In this document: positions 44,545 to 53,599 of the stretch, piece by piece
Numbering within the stretch: position 1 is the first letter of the stretch
How the letters are laid out: each line of letters begins with the position of its first letter
Source: Tridacna crocea
Taxonomy: Eukaryota > Mollusca > Bivalvia > Cardiida > Cardiidae
DNA length: 64,000 nt
Direction: 5' to 3'
NCBI GenBank assembly: GCA_943736015.1
Contig: OX031069.1
Location: 24,619,235-24,683,234 of the forward strand
Translations under genes and position numbers: made by a program
Notes under the pieces: generated by a model
Database searches by the model: none
What the model was told of the DNA's origin: nothing
The model's input: the letters and a program-made list of their open reading frames with translations, nothing else

Positions 44545-45265
44545 AATACGACATATAATTATATGATCTGACATGAGATGGCGTTTGAGCATCTTCGCAA
44601 GCCATGGCTGACGATTCACTACTCTAATCTACCCTTGACGGATCAAGCCTGATTTTCACATTCACCCGATACGCTTTTTCATTGGAAAATTTTCAGCTCT
44701 AACTGCAACGAATGAAATCGCTCGTAGCATTTCATCTTTGATAAAAATAAAACATGGTCGCTACCTTTCGAATAGAAGATAAACATGGAAACCCACGTGG
44801 ATGTCTGCTTATCGCTTCATGTGTATTCGTAAGCGGTTTGTAAAACGATATTTCATTGGCTTTTAGAAATATGATGTAAAGGGGGGTAATAACCAGCATC
44901 CAATAGAGGGCGCATCGCAGGAATCTCGAAATCGGGCTCAATCAGCCAAGGTAAGATCCACGTAGTGATCGTAACCTTGGCTTGCGAAGATGGCGTTTGA
45001 TATAAATTTTATTAAACGAGTCTAGGGGGAAACGTTATAAAGAGAGTTTTTTTTTTTTTGGTTCAAACACCGGCGGATGGCAGATTCTCTTTTTTATCAC
45101 ATAATGATATTTCACAAATAATAGATCAGAAGATGCAAAACCTACTTAAATCAGATGCAGTTGCGGTAATATTCATATGATCAAATGAAAAACGCGCAAA
45201 ATGACATCAAAACTTACGCACAACAATTGTGATATCAAATTAGTAGATTTGTACGATAAGAAAGT
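44545..45265. mobile_element. Family K element K4, split by J3
   Basis: GATCTGACATGAGATGGCG before J3 and GATATAAATTTTATTAAACG after it match the K palindrome arm. Further on come TTTTTATCACATAATGATA, GATATCAAATTAGTAG and a decayed CRE stretch (AAATGACATCAAAA). Confidence 0.7.
44590..44992 (-). mobile_element. hAT-like MITE J3
   Basis: Ends CATCTTCGCAAGCCATGGCT and AACCTTGGCTTGCGAAGATG, 403 bp. GCGTTTGA occurs exactly at 44581-44588 and 44993-45000, an 8-bp target duplication (one unexplained G lies at 44589). Reverse relative to J1/J2: TGTAAAACGATATTTCATTGG and GAAATCGGGCTC recur inverted. Confidence 0.88.
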
Positions 45266-45274
45266 CTTGGTTAA

Positions 45275-45496
45275 CCCCATTACCAAACGACAATATTTTA
45301 GACTGGTCCAAATTGAAAGCATTTGCAGACAACAAAATAAAAGTGACTGAAAATTAGAAATTTGTTTTGTGAAGGGTAGAAAACATTGTGGGAAAAGGAG
45401 AAAATGCTGGTTACCAGCATTTTCTCCTTTTCCCACAATGTTTTCTAAAGGTTTCTTTCTCAGGTTCGTCAAAAGTAGAGATTGTGTGGTAATGGG
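45275..45496 (-). mobile_element. Family A hairpin MITE
   Basis: TTAA at 45271-45274 and TTGA at 45497-45500. CCCCATTACCAAACGACAA at the left and GATTGTGTGGTAATGGG at the right; hairpin intact. Confidence 0.93.
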
Positions 45497-45519
45497 TTGA
45501 TATATTATACTGAAAACAA

Positions 45520-45930
45520 TGATAATTATGTGATAAATATAGGATATGAAATGAGTTGGTGTTTGAAATAAAACTTTATTACACGAGTCTAGGAAAAAGG
45601 TTATTAGGTGAGCCTGTTGGTGAGTTTAATGACATTTTTTTCTTGTCGGGTTTACTAAAATTCTATCTCAATCGTTAAAGAATAACAGATTCCTTTTATC
45701 ACAATAATAACGTAACGATAGTTCAGAAAATAAATTTCGGAGATCAAAAAACCATATATAGATGCACCCGCGGTAATAAAAAAAAACATTCATTAATGTG
45801 AAAAACGGTCAAAATGACGTCAGAACAGAATGATTCCACACATTTGTGATATCAAACGTGTATAGATAAGAAAATTCGTCATGGGTATATCACCCTGAAA
45901 ACAAGGAAGTTTATGTGAAAAAGAAAACTG
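45520..45930. mobile_element. Family K element K5
   Basis: Left palindrome GGATATGAAATGAGTTGGTG ... TAAAATTCTATCTC; then TTTTATCACAATAATAACG, GATGCACCCGCGG, AATGACGTCAGAA, TGATATCAAACGTGTATAG and GGAAGTTTATGTGA. Confidence 0.7.
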
Positions 45931-47106
45931 TACAGTGGCTTTTTCAAAGTAAGCAGTATACTCTTGACAAATGCTTTTGACATTGACGTCAATGGCGACG
46001 TTGTCAAAACTTATCGGGGGAGTTACAACCACTAGTTTTCAGAGAGCTACAAATTTCTTGTCAGGTGATGCACACTGATAGCATACAAGCATGTAAATAA
46101 TGATAATAATATTCCTAATTATAATTAATTTTATTAGTTACTGACAGCAAAATCACGTAGATCGAAAGATTTCGCTCTCAGTCTATGTTTTGCACATTAA
46201 CGACCCCGGTCTACTTTGTGATGTTTTTGGTTAGATGACATACTTTATGGATTTTTTTTCTTAGAACATGTATGATGTATGTCTACTTAATTTCCATGTG
46301 TGCCCATCTCACTCTTCCACCGGTATTTGGTTTACAGCCATATGGTTATTTATTGCAATAGTTTCTAATCTGTCCTACCGAGCACAGGGCATATTTCATG
46401 CGAGGAAATAACCCGTATTGTAAGAATCTAGCCATTACGAAGAAAAAGAAATTTTCCAAGCACACTTATGCTTTTCTATTGTGTTTAAACGGTCTTTGAT
46501 TTTCAGTCGTTTGATTGGTTATCCTATCGGCCAATCAAAGAGCTTATTGTGAGGTACCCTTAAGGATGCACTTGTACAAGTGTTCCAGGTTAATATTCAA
46601 GTATACTAATCAGACTTGAAAAGAAAGACATGTAATACTTATATTCATTTACATAAATGTTCACTTCCCTTGATAGAGTTTAATGCAACATAGTATTACC
46701 TTCCTTTGTGCCTATGGAAATGATACTGACATGAAGAAATTCTGATATCGATTGCCTCCGGAGACATTGCCCATACAGGAGTTTCCTTTGGCAAGACACG
46801 AAAGAGGTCCAGCCAAGTACTGATGAAACCAATGAAAGACATGAATAAAGGAGAGCTATAGACATAATAATTATATGACTGGTAGATTGTCGCAAAGCAC
46901 CATTGCGGCAAAAAAAGTAAAATAGATAAAAATTAAATAAACGGGCGAAATGTAAACAAATCCATGCAAATAAAAAAGAAAATGTCAAAGTTTAAAAATC
47001 AGACATTGTATAACAAAATTCAGTCCTCGGGTCTCGCGTTCCGTGTAAACTAATCCTGGTCTGCACTGTCTATAGAATCTCTACAAACTCATCCGTGTCT
47101 TGCTAA
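45931..47106. other. MITE-poor stretch around the candidate exon
   Basis: Apart from the candidate exon, nothing was recognised. A short palindrome (GATTGGTTATCCTATCGGCC with CAATCAAAG) sits near 46510-46545. Confidence 0.4.
46700..46878 (-). CDS. Candidate internal exon, product unknown
   Basis: On the minus strand, 59 codons plus two bases stay open between an acceptor-like AG (preceded at ~28 bases by a T-rich tract, with no AG between) and a donor-like GAAG/GTAATA. The translation starts SYNYYVYSSPLFMSFIGF and continues with the words STWLDLFRVLPKE and PVWAMSPEAIDI. The first half is aromatic and hydrophobic, compatible with a membrane segment; the end is basic (HFHRHKG). Codon choice looks coding and the surrounding kilobase is free of MITEs. 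I do not recognise a family, and no partner exon was found. It could be a chance open stretch. Confidence 0.25.
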
Positions 47107-47517
47107 CTCTTTACACCTATTTACAAACAACAAAATTTTAGACTGGTCCAAATTGAGTGCATTTGCATATGACAAAACAAATGTGACTTAAGAATTGAAT
47201 TTTGCTTTAGGGAAGACAACATTGTGAGAAAAGGAGAAAATGCTGGTTAGCAGCATTTTCTCCTTTTCCCACAATGTTTTCAAAAGGCTTCTTTCTCAGC
47301 GTAGTCAAAAGTCGGGATTGTGTGGCAACAAAATTTTAGACTGGTCCAAATTGAGTGCATTTGCAGATGACGAAACAAATGTGACTTAAGAATTGAAATT
47401 AGGAAGGAAAGAAAACATTGTGGGAAAAGGAGAAAATGCTGGTTACCAGCATTTTCTCCTTTTCCTACAATGTTTTCAAACGGCTTCTATTAAAAGTCAG
47501 GATTCAGTGGTAAAGGG
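47107..47517 (-). mobile_element. Two fused family A hairpin MITEs
   Basis: Hairpins centred near 47247 and 47440, same orientation, joined at about 47326 where GATTGTGTGGCAAC runs straight into AAAATTTTAGACTGG. So the right end of one and left end of the other are lost. Outer right TTAA is at 47518-47521. GAGTGCATTTGCA and ACAAATGTGACTTAAGAATT are shared by both, suggesting tandem duplication rather than two insertions. Confidence 0.85.
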
Positions 47518-47635
47518 TTAAAGACAGTGCGGTCATGTTTCTAGGTCAATTTCTGGGAGATAAAAATGCTTTGCTTCCTGGTTTAGTGTCAACTGTGTTT
47601 ATCTATTTTATTTTATTTGATGATACTAACCCTCT

Positions 47636-47920
47636 TGGTTGTATTTGGTTGTATTTGGTTGTATTTGGGTTTAACGCCACTTTAACAGCTAAGGCCATAT
47701 CATGACGATCGGTGACGCACATATGTTTCCTGGCTTTCTCACACCGGTACTATAGCACAACTTTCTTTCCAAAGCCACCGACTACTTTTCTCACATGCAT
47801 CAGCAGAGGTGAGAGGCGAAAATACGCCGGAAAGAAAGTTCGTCTCAACCGGGTATCGAACTCACAACCACCAGGTCATGAGTCCGACACGCTCTTCACT
47901 GAGCCACCCGGGCAGGCATA
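47636..47920 (-). mobile_element. tRNA-headed SINE (type 1), reverse
   Basis: The tail is a 10-bp repeat (GTATTTGGTT about 3 times, 47638-47668) followed by TTTAACGCCACTTTAAC. Body GCACATATGTTTCCTGGC and CACATGCATCAGCAGAGG; head end GGGTATCGAACTCACAACC and CACTGAGCCACCCGGGC. The next A element's TTAA begins directly after. Confidence 0.85.
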
Positions 47921-47924
47921 TTAA

Positions 47925-48441
47925 CCCTCTACCACATCGTCCTGTGCTGGAATGACTATGGGGAAAACATTGTGAGAAAAGGAGAAACTGCTGGTAACCA
48001 GCATTTTACCAGCCGATATAGCTCAGTAGGTAGAGCGTAGGACTTGTGAACACAATGTCCTACAGGTTGTGGGTTCGAATCCCCGGCTGGCCAACTAAAA
48101 ATTACTAATAGTCCTTCGGATGAGACGTTAAACCGAGGACCTGTGTGACGGTGCTACACACCGAGCACGTTAAAGAACCAGGCGAAATTCTCAGTAGTTT
48201 CGTCCTGTATCCTTGCACTATCCCCCGTAACAACTAACCGTCTTCTTGGGGCGTCGCTCAGATGGGCAACCGGTAGCGACGATAAATAAACGAAAATAAT
48301 AAAAAAAACCCCAGCATTTTCTCCTTTTCTCACAATGATTTCTATTCTATCAAGTTCCAGCATAAGCGTAACATACAATTTGTTGTCCCCAAAAAGTTTT
48401 CAAATTTGGGCTAGTCTTAAATTTTGTAGTCTGGTTAAGAC
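47925..48441 (+). mobile_element. Family A hairpin MITE split by a SINE
   Basis: TTAA at 47921-47924, left end CCCTCTACCACATCGTCC and the first half of the hairpin to CTGGTAACCAGCATTTT. After the SINE it resumes CCAGCATTTTCTCCTTTTC to the right end GTAGTCTGGTTAAGAC and TTAA (48442-48445). Confidence 0.9.
48008..48309 (+). mobile_element. tRNA-headed SINE (type 3) with well-preserved head
   Basis: Target duplication CCAGCATTTT at 47998-48007 and 48310-48319. The head has a perfect 7-bp acceptor (CCAGCCG with CGGCTGG), D arm GCTCAGTAGGTAGAGC, T arm GTGGGTTCGAATCCCC and a CCA. The anticodon arm has a 6-bp stem and an oversized loop, so it is tRNA-derived but not a working tRNA. Body CCTTCGGATGAGACGTTAA and tail AATAATAAAAAAAACC. 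Confidence 0.93.
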
Positions 48442-48513
48442 TTAAAGGAGGATATTGAAATTTAATGTGTAAATGTATTTTTTCTCGTGTTCAATGTAAT
48501 GGTGAGGCTTTAA

Positions 48514-48733
48514 CCCTTTATCAATCAATAACTGGTTTTCACGACCCTTAGAAAAAATTCTTCTGGAAACATTGTGGGAAGAGGAGAAAATGCTGGTTAC
48601 CAGCATTTTCTCCTTTTACCACAACGTTTTCTTCCCTTCCCCCCCGAAAAATTCAATTTTTGGGTCATTTTGATTTTGTCGTCTGCAAATGCTTCTAAAT
48701 TGGACTAGTCTGAAATTGTGTTGTAAAAAAACC
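48514..48733 (+). mobile_element. Family A hairpin MITE
   Basis: TTAA at 48510-48513. Left CCCTTTATCAATCAATAAC; perfect hairpin; right arm with C6 run and an eroded end (GAAATTGTGTTGTAAAA) before TTAA at 48734-48737. Confidence 0.85.
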
Positions 48734-48789
48734 TTAAGCTCTTTGACCCGGAGGAGAGGGGGGGGGGTTCGATAAGGGCGCAAGTCTTA

Positions 48790-48895
48790 GTTGGGAGCCA
48801 AGGGTCATTCCTTGAGACTCGAACTCACGACCTTAAAAACGAAAACTCGATGACTCTGCCAGCTGATCTATCAGGACAACTGTTATTGAGCCGCC
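48790..48895 (-). mobile_element. SINE head fragment
   Basis: Inverted box B (GAGACTCGAACTCACGACC) and inverted box A (CTCTGCCAGCTGATCTATC) at tRNA-like spacing. No body follows. Confidence 0.5.
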
Positions 48896-49197
48896 CTTGG
48901 TAACCTAAGGGTAAAAAAATAGGCAAAATATCAATATCCCCCTTTAAAGATAACGCCATTAAAACCGTATTCTTTAATAATCACCAATGCTCTCAATATC
49001 GGTCATTATCCAGAACTAGAGCTAGGACTCGGGGAATTTGGCACGGCCAAGGACACATTGACGTGGGCTTAACGGGGGTTTGAACTCTGACTGCTTGGGC
49101 GAAAAAGGTCAGCGCGTTAACTCTACGCTGTACACTGTGCAGGCGTGGTTTTTAATTGAAAACATATGTATGTTAGAAAGTATGGAAAGTAAACTTT

Positions 49198-49397
49198 TCA
49201 AGAGCCTGAATGAAAAAAAAATGAAAAGAAAAAAGCGAGGAAGTGAGACACAGAGAGATAGAGATAGAAGAAGTAGAAGAGAAAGAGAGGAGGAGAAGGG
49301 AGAAGATGATAAGAGACACATAGAGTTAAGACAAAACAGAGAGAGAGAGACATAGAGAGATAGAGAAAGAGACAGAGAGACAGAGTGAGACAGAAAC

Positions 49398-49430
<33 letters not shown>

Positions 49431-49554
49431 AAGATAGAGAGAGACAGAGAGAGAGAGAGACACACACACACAGAGACACAGAGACAGAGACAGAGAGACA
49501 TAGAGAGAGAGAGAGAGAGAGAGAAAGAGAAAACGAGACAGAGACAGAGAAAAC

Positions 49555-49586
<32 letters not shown>

Positions 49587-49613
49587 CGCATTTTGAATGA
49601 AGTATATCCGTCA

Positions 49614-49644
<31 letters not shown>

Positions 49645-49735
49645 AGAAGAAGAAGAAGAAGAAGAAGAAGGAAGATAAAGGCGGAATTTGCAATGAAGTA
49701 TATCTGTCAAGCAAGAAGAAGATTTGAGAAATGAA
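49198..49735 (+). repeat. Long purine tract, (GA)n and (GAA)n
   Basis: Nearly all purine on the + strand for ~500 bp, with GAGA runs at 49330-49585 and 49618-49642 and (GAA)9 at 49643-49670. A unique-looking break is at 49586-49615, and ATGAAGTATATC(C/T)GTCAA is repeated at 49597 and 49693. The Ser/Leu-rich and Arg/Glu-rich open frames are products of the repeat. Confidence 0.95.
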
Positions 49736-49837
49736 TAGGGAGATAAGATTTAACGTATTTGATTAAATTTTCTGGGTCACGTCGGCAAATTTCGAGTCCA
49801 CTTCCTTGTACCAAAGTTCATTTGATAACACCAGAAT

Positions 49838-50025
49838 ACTTTAGCAAACGACAGTTTTTAACCTGTCCAAATCCAAAACGTTTGCACACGACAATATATA
49901 CATTTGTCTCAGTCGATAAGATTTGTCTTTGAAGGCATATAAAACATTGTGAGAAAAGGAGAAAATGCTGGTTACCAGCATTTTCTCCTTTTCTCACGAT
50001 GTTTTCAAAAGGTTTTGTGTTGCAA
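49838..50025 (-). mobile_element. Family A hairpin MITE
   Basis: TTTAGCAAACGACAG at the left, CGTTTGCACACGACAAT, perfect hairpin with TGTGAGAAAAGGAGAAAATG arms. The right end is truncated after AAGGTTTTGTG. Confidence 0.8.
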
Positions 50026-50174
50026 AGGCTGAATAATATTTTGACGTCAATTTGATTACAGATAAATTTTAAAAGTGCACTGACAAAGTTTCCTTGTTGA
50101 CAACTTGTGGGAATCCTCTGTTTAATCGGTCAGAGTGAACGAATGACTAAAACGATTTGATAATGATATAAATA

Positions 50175-50310
50175 AAATGATGATGTGTTGATGATGATGA
50201 TGATGATGATGATTGAGAAGTTGATGATGATGATGATGATGATGACGATGATGATAATTCTACCACGACTACTACTACTACTACTACTACTAATAATAGA
50301 TAAATAAATA
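50175..50310 (+). repeat. (GAT)n, (CTA)n and (AAT)n microsatellites
   Basis: GATGAT runs at 50177-50250, CTA runs at 50268-50291 and AATA repeats to 50315. Confidence 0.9.
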
Positions 50311-50604
50311 AATACATAAAGAAAAATGAATAAACCAGGAATGAAATATTACTAACAATATTAGTAAATTAATAGCTTTGGATGAGGATTAAAAAAATCA
50401 TTGGAATACATAGCGAATCTTTAATTTCTCTATGTATCACAATGTTTCCAAACGCCTGCATTCAACTGACATACACATCAAAGATGAACAATACTATGGT
50501 GCAACCTTGTACCAGATATTCTTATTGCGGCGCCGCATGAGTGGCGGCACTATATTTCTATTCGCTTTTGAAAGTACCTACGGAGGCAGCCATATTGTTT
50601 ACTC

Positions 50605-50770
50605 GGCTTCCAGTCATTTCGTAATAAGATCATTTCATACCTAGGCCATTTCGTACATTTTGTTCATTTCGTACCCACCTATACTTTTTATTTCGGTCAT
50701 TTCATATTCACTTTCATCATTTCGTACCGACTTTGGTCATTTCATACCCAGTTTTTAATATTAATTTGTT
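50605..50770 (+). repeat. Degenerate ~27-bp tandem repeat
   Basis: The words TTTCGTACC, GGTCATTTCATAC and CATTTCGTAC recur five to six times with irregular spacing. Confidence 0.6.
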
Positions 50771-51489
50771 ACTACTATTTTCTAGTGATGTTTTCTGAAT
50801 GACAACTGCTTTTGTGTGTGCATAGCTCCAATTGAACTTATGTTAAGTTTCACCGACGAATACCTACGATTAATGCCTATCTCTTTTTTAAGTTATTAGT
50901 CGGATTTTAAAGATTGTTTGGTTTTTCTCAGTTTATTTCTCACTGATTTCTGCATAAATTTACTTTGGACAATTTGAATGCAATGCGCCTCATTTCAGAT
51001 ACAAATGATTTGCAGCGCCATTGATGCTATGCATCAAAATTTTCTTGTTGCTTATTTAAACTAATCGTCAGCCGCGACCTGAACAGTCCTTCTGCATATG
51101 TGGGTTGTTTCATTAGTTTATATTCATACTCCGTATCACGGGTTCGTAGCCATGGAGATTTGTTTTCGTTTATATTTGTGCATAAAGAGTGACTGTTAAA
51201 GCAAACAAAACTTTTACTTCTATTATAATCTCTTCAATAAATGGTCTAGCATTGATGACAGTTTTAAGATATGCTCTTTAAATTTGAACAGCAAAATGCC
51301 TCAGTGCGGATAATTTGAAACGTGTGATTTCATTGATCGAAATTCCGTAAAAGATCATTACGGAACCAATCAAATGTTTTGATCATTTATGTGTGTGAAG
51401 AGGATTTTGTCAGCGAAAAATCCCGTGGTTCTTAGATGAAGTGTAACGTTTGGAAAAAGAAATAGGTAACTAACGATGACTTAAAGTCT
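50771..51489. other. Unassigned non-coding DNA
   Basis: No repeat family, splice-bounded exon or domain recognised. Confidence 0.4.
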
Positions 51490-51493
51490 TTAA

Positions 51494-51892
51494 CCAACAA
51501 TCCCGGATTTTCACGATCCTGATAAAGAAGCCTTCTAAAAACATTGTTGGAAAAGGAGAAAATGCTGGAAAGCATTTCACAATTTTCAAACAATGTATTC
51601 TATACCCTATTAATCCTTTACCACACGACAAGAATTTAGACTTGTCCGAATCGAAAGCACTTCAATGTGACTCATATGGAATGATTTTTCTCCGATAGGA
51701 TAGAAAACATTGTTGGAAAAGGAGAAAATGCTGGTTACCAGCATTTTCTCCTTTTCCCACAATGTTTTCAAAAGGCTTCTTACTAAGGTTCGTCAAAAGA
51801 AGTCATTGTGTGGTAAAGGGTTAAAGAAAAACTTGTCGTCTGCTAATGCTTTTAATTTGGACTAGTCTAAAATTATATCGTCTGGTACAGGG
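51494..51892 (+). mobile_element. Family A hairpin MITE carrying another A element
   Basis: Left half 51494-51609 (CCAACAATCCCGGATTTTC, a damaged hairpin GCTGGAAAGCATTTC); right half 51825-51892 (GAAAAACTTGTCGTCTGCTA, ATCGTCTGGTACAGGG). The host hairpin is more eroded than the insert, as expected if it is older. Confidence 0.88.
51614..51820 (-). mobile_element. Family A hairpin MITE nested in an A element
   Basis: TTAA at 51610-51613 and 51821-51824. TCCTTTACCACACGACAAG left, CATTGTGTGGTAAAGGG right, perfect hairpin. Confidence 0.93.
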
Positions 51893-51896
51893 CTAA

Positions 51897-52080
51897 CTCT
51901 TTCCCAGACAACAAAATTTCAGGCTTGTCCAATATTGAAAACATTTGCAGGTTGCAAATGTAATGTTGCTCAAATAACGAGGTCTATCTTTGAACGGGTG
52001 GAACACTTTGGTGGAAAAATGAGAAATGCTTTTCTTTTTTTTTCTTTTTCAAAAATTTCTCAATTTTCTTTTCTAAAAAT
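51897..52080 (-). mobile_element. Family A MITE remnant
   Basis: CTCTTTCCCAGACAACAAAAT and ACATTTGCAGGTTGCAA give the left arm; the hairpin has decayed into T-rich DNA. Confidence 0.55.
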
Positions 52081-52186
52081 GTTTGATTTTTTCCCCTCAG
52101 AATCATTGAAATGCGTTGTGATCAGTAAAAGGCCAACGCATTTTCCTATAGCCGATTCAGATCATAAGGCTTTAAATAGATATTAA

Positions 52187-52407
52187 CCCTTTACTCCATA
52201 AATACTCATTTCCACGCATTGCTCGTAGGAGCCTTTTGAAAACATTGTGGCAAAAGGTGAAATTGGTCGTGACGAGCAATTTCACCTTTTGCCACAATGT
52301 TTTCTACGCTATCAAAAGGTGTCATATACACATAAGAAACGGCTTCATCCTTGCTGTTATTTAGGGTCGATTAGAGATACTGTAGAAATGCCTTATGGGG
52401 TAAAGAG
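52187..52407. mobile_element. Subfamily A2 hairpin MITE
   Basis: TTAA at 52183-52186 and TTGA at 52408-52411. CCCTTTACTCCATAAATAC left, GCCTTATGGGGTAAAGAG right, near-perfect hairpin around GACGAGCAATTTCACC. Confidence 0.92.
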
Positions 52408-52532
52408 TTGAAAAGAAAAACGAGATTTTATATCATGACAAGAAATACTGATGTCTCTGTTCAAGGTAGAACTTTAAAAAAAAATGCGTTTGACATTACG
52501 TCCTGGTACACTTATGCAAGTTGAGAATGTAT

Positions 52533-52800
52533 ATGTGACCCGTCACGCGAAAAGAGACCATCTTGGAATTCCGTACACCAGTTAGATGAAAACAAATCAA
52601 TGATAGGGCAGGTCAATTTATCTAAGTTGATAGTTAAAAATGATTACAATGACCATTAGTAGAATGACCATTTTTCATACAGAAAATATCATAAAAGCGA
52701 AAAGGTTCAACCCTGTTTAACCTGTGCAATTCGCGCAGTCTGACCAGGGTTGACACTTTTCGTAGTTCCCAGATGGTCCCTTTTTTGCGTGACAGATCAA
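52533..52800. mobile_element. Family E element, intact
   Basis: Termini GTGACCCGTCACGCGAAAAG and TTTTTTGCGTGACAGATCA are inverted repeats. An off-centre hairpin GCGCAGTCTGACCAGGGTTG with partner lies near the right end. Confidence 0.75.
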
Positions 52801-53070
52801 ATTTGTATATTTACATTTCAATAACGAGTACAATGGATTCGCTTCTCAAAATCACGACAACTTCTTTTCGTGGAAAAAGAAAATGACATAGTTTCATGGA
52901 AAATAGATAAGAACTAGGTGAGTCGAGTCCTTGAAGCCCAATGCCATCTATGGCAAAAAAACAACAACAACAACAGGGTTGTGGGGTAGAGGGAGAAGTA
53001 TCCCATTAAATAAGTAAGTAACCATTTCGGAAAAGATACAGAAACGTATTTAACTTCACTGAAGCTTTAA

Positions 53071-53290
53071 CCCATCAAAAGACAACCAAATTTTAGAATC
53101 CTCTAAATGCAAAGGCTTTGCAGACAACAATTTAAATGTGCCTCAGATGGTGTAATTTTTCTTTGATGGGGCACAAAACATTGTGTGAAAAGGAGGAAAT
53201 GCTGGTACCAGCATTTTCTCTTTTTCCGGCAATGTTTTCATAAGGCTTCTTTCTTGGGGTCGTCAGAAGTCGGGATTGTGTGGTAATGGG
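53071..53290 (-). mobile_element. Family A hairpin MITE
   Basis: TTAA at 53067-53070 and 53291-53294. CCCATCAAAAGACAACCAAA left and GATTGTGTGGTAATGGG right; hairpin tip GCTGGTACCAGC. Confidence 0.92.
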
Positions 53291-53425
53291 TTAACTGATA
53301 TAATAATTATGGAAACTCCCTTTATATATATTTCAAGCCAATACATGAAATATGATAATGAGGTGAAAGGTAATTTGCATACAGCAGGAGTAACTTAAAA
53401 GGACGCATAGAAGAGGTATATTTAC

Positions 53426-53560
53426 CTTGAGGTATTTGCTTGGTTGATGACTTGTTGTTAACAGCAGCTTTGATTCTTTGTTCTCTCCCTCCTTTGTGCG
53501 TGCATCTCTCCGCCACGTCTTCTATTTTTAGCGTGGTCTTTTTTTTCCCCGATGGAATAA
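53426..53560 (-). CDS. Candidate exon, product unknown
   Basis: The minus strand is open and ends at a good donor (CTCAAG/GTAAAT, GT at 53425-53424). The predicted peptide includes KTTLKIEDVAERCTHKGG and REQRIKAAVNNKSSTKQIPQ: charged, no cysteine pattern or known motif. Possible acceptors are weak, so the 5' boundary is arbitrary. The local GC content is higher than in neighbouring DNA. No family recognised; it may be chance. Confidence 0.2.
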
Positions 53561-53599
53561 TTATTCTTGTAAACAATCAAAGCGTTGAGAACGCTGAAG

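Noticed and set aside
48008..48090. Possible functional tRNA gene (perfect acceptor stem, CCA, good T arm)
   Set aside because: The anticodon arm has an oversized loop, a SINE body and A-rich tail follow, and a 10-bp target duplication surrounds the whole unit, so it is a SINE head.
49109..49714. Long Ser/Leu-rich minus-strand open frames and Arg/Glu-rich plus-strand frames
   Set aside because: They are translations of the GA/GAA repeat tract, open in several frames at once.
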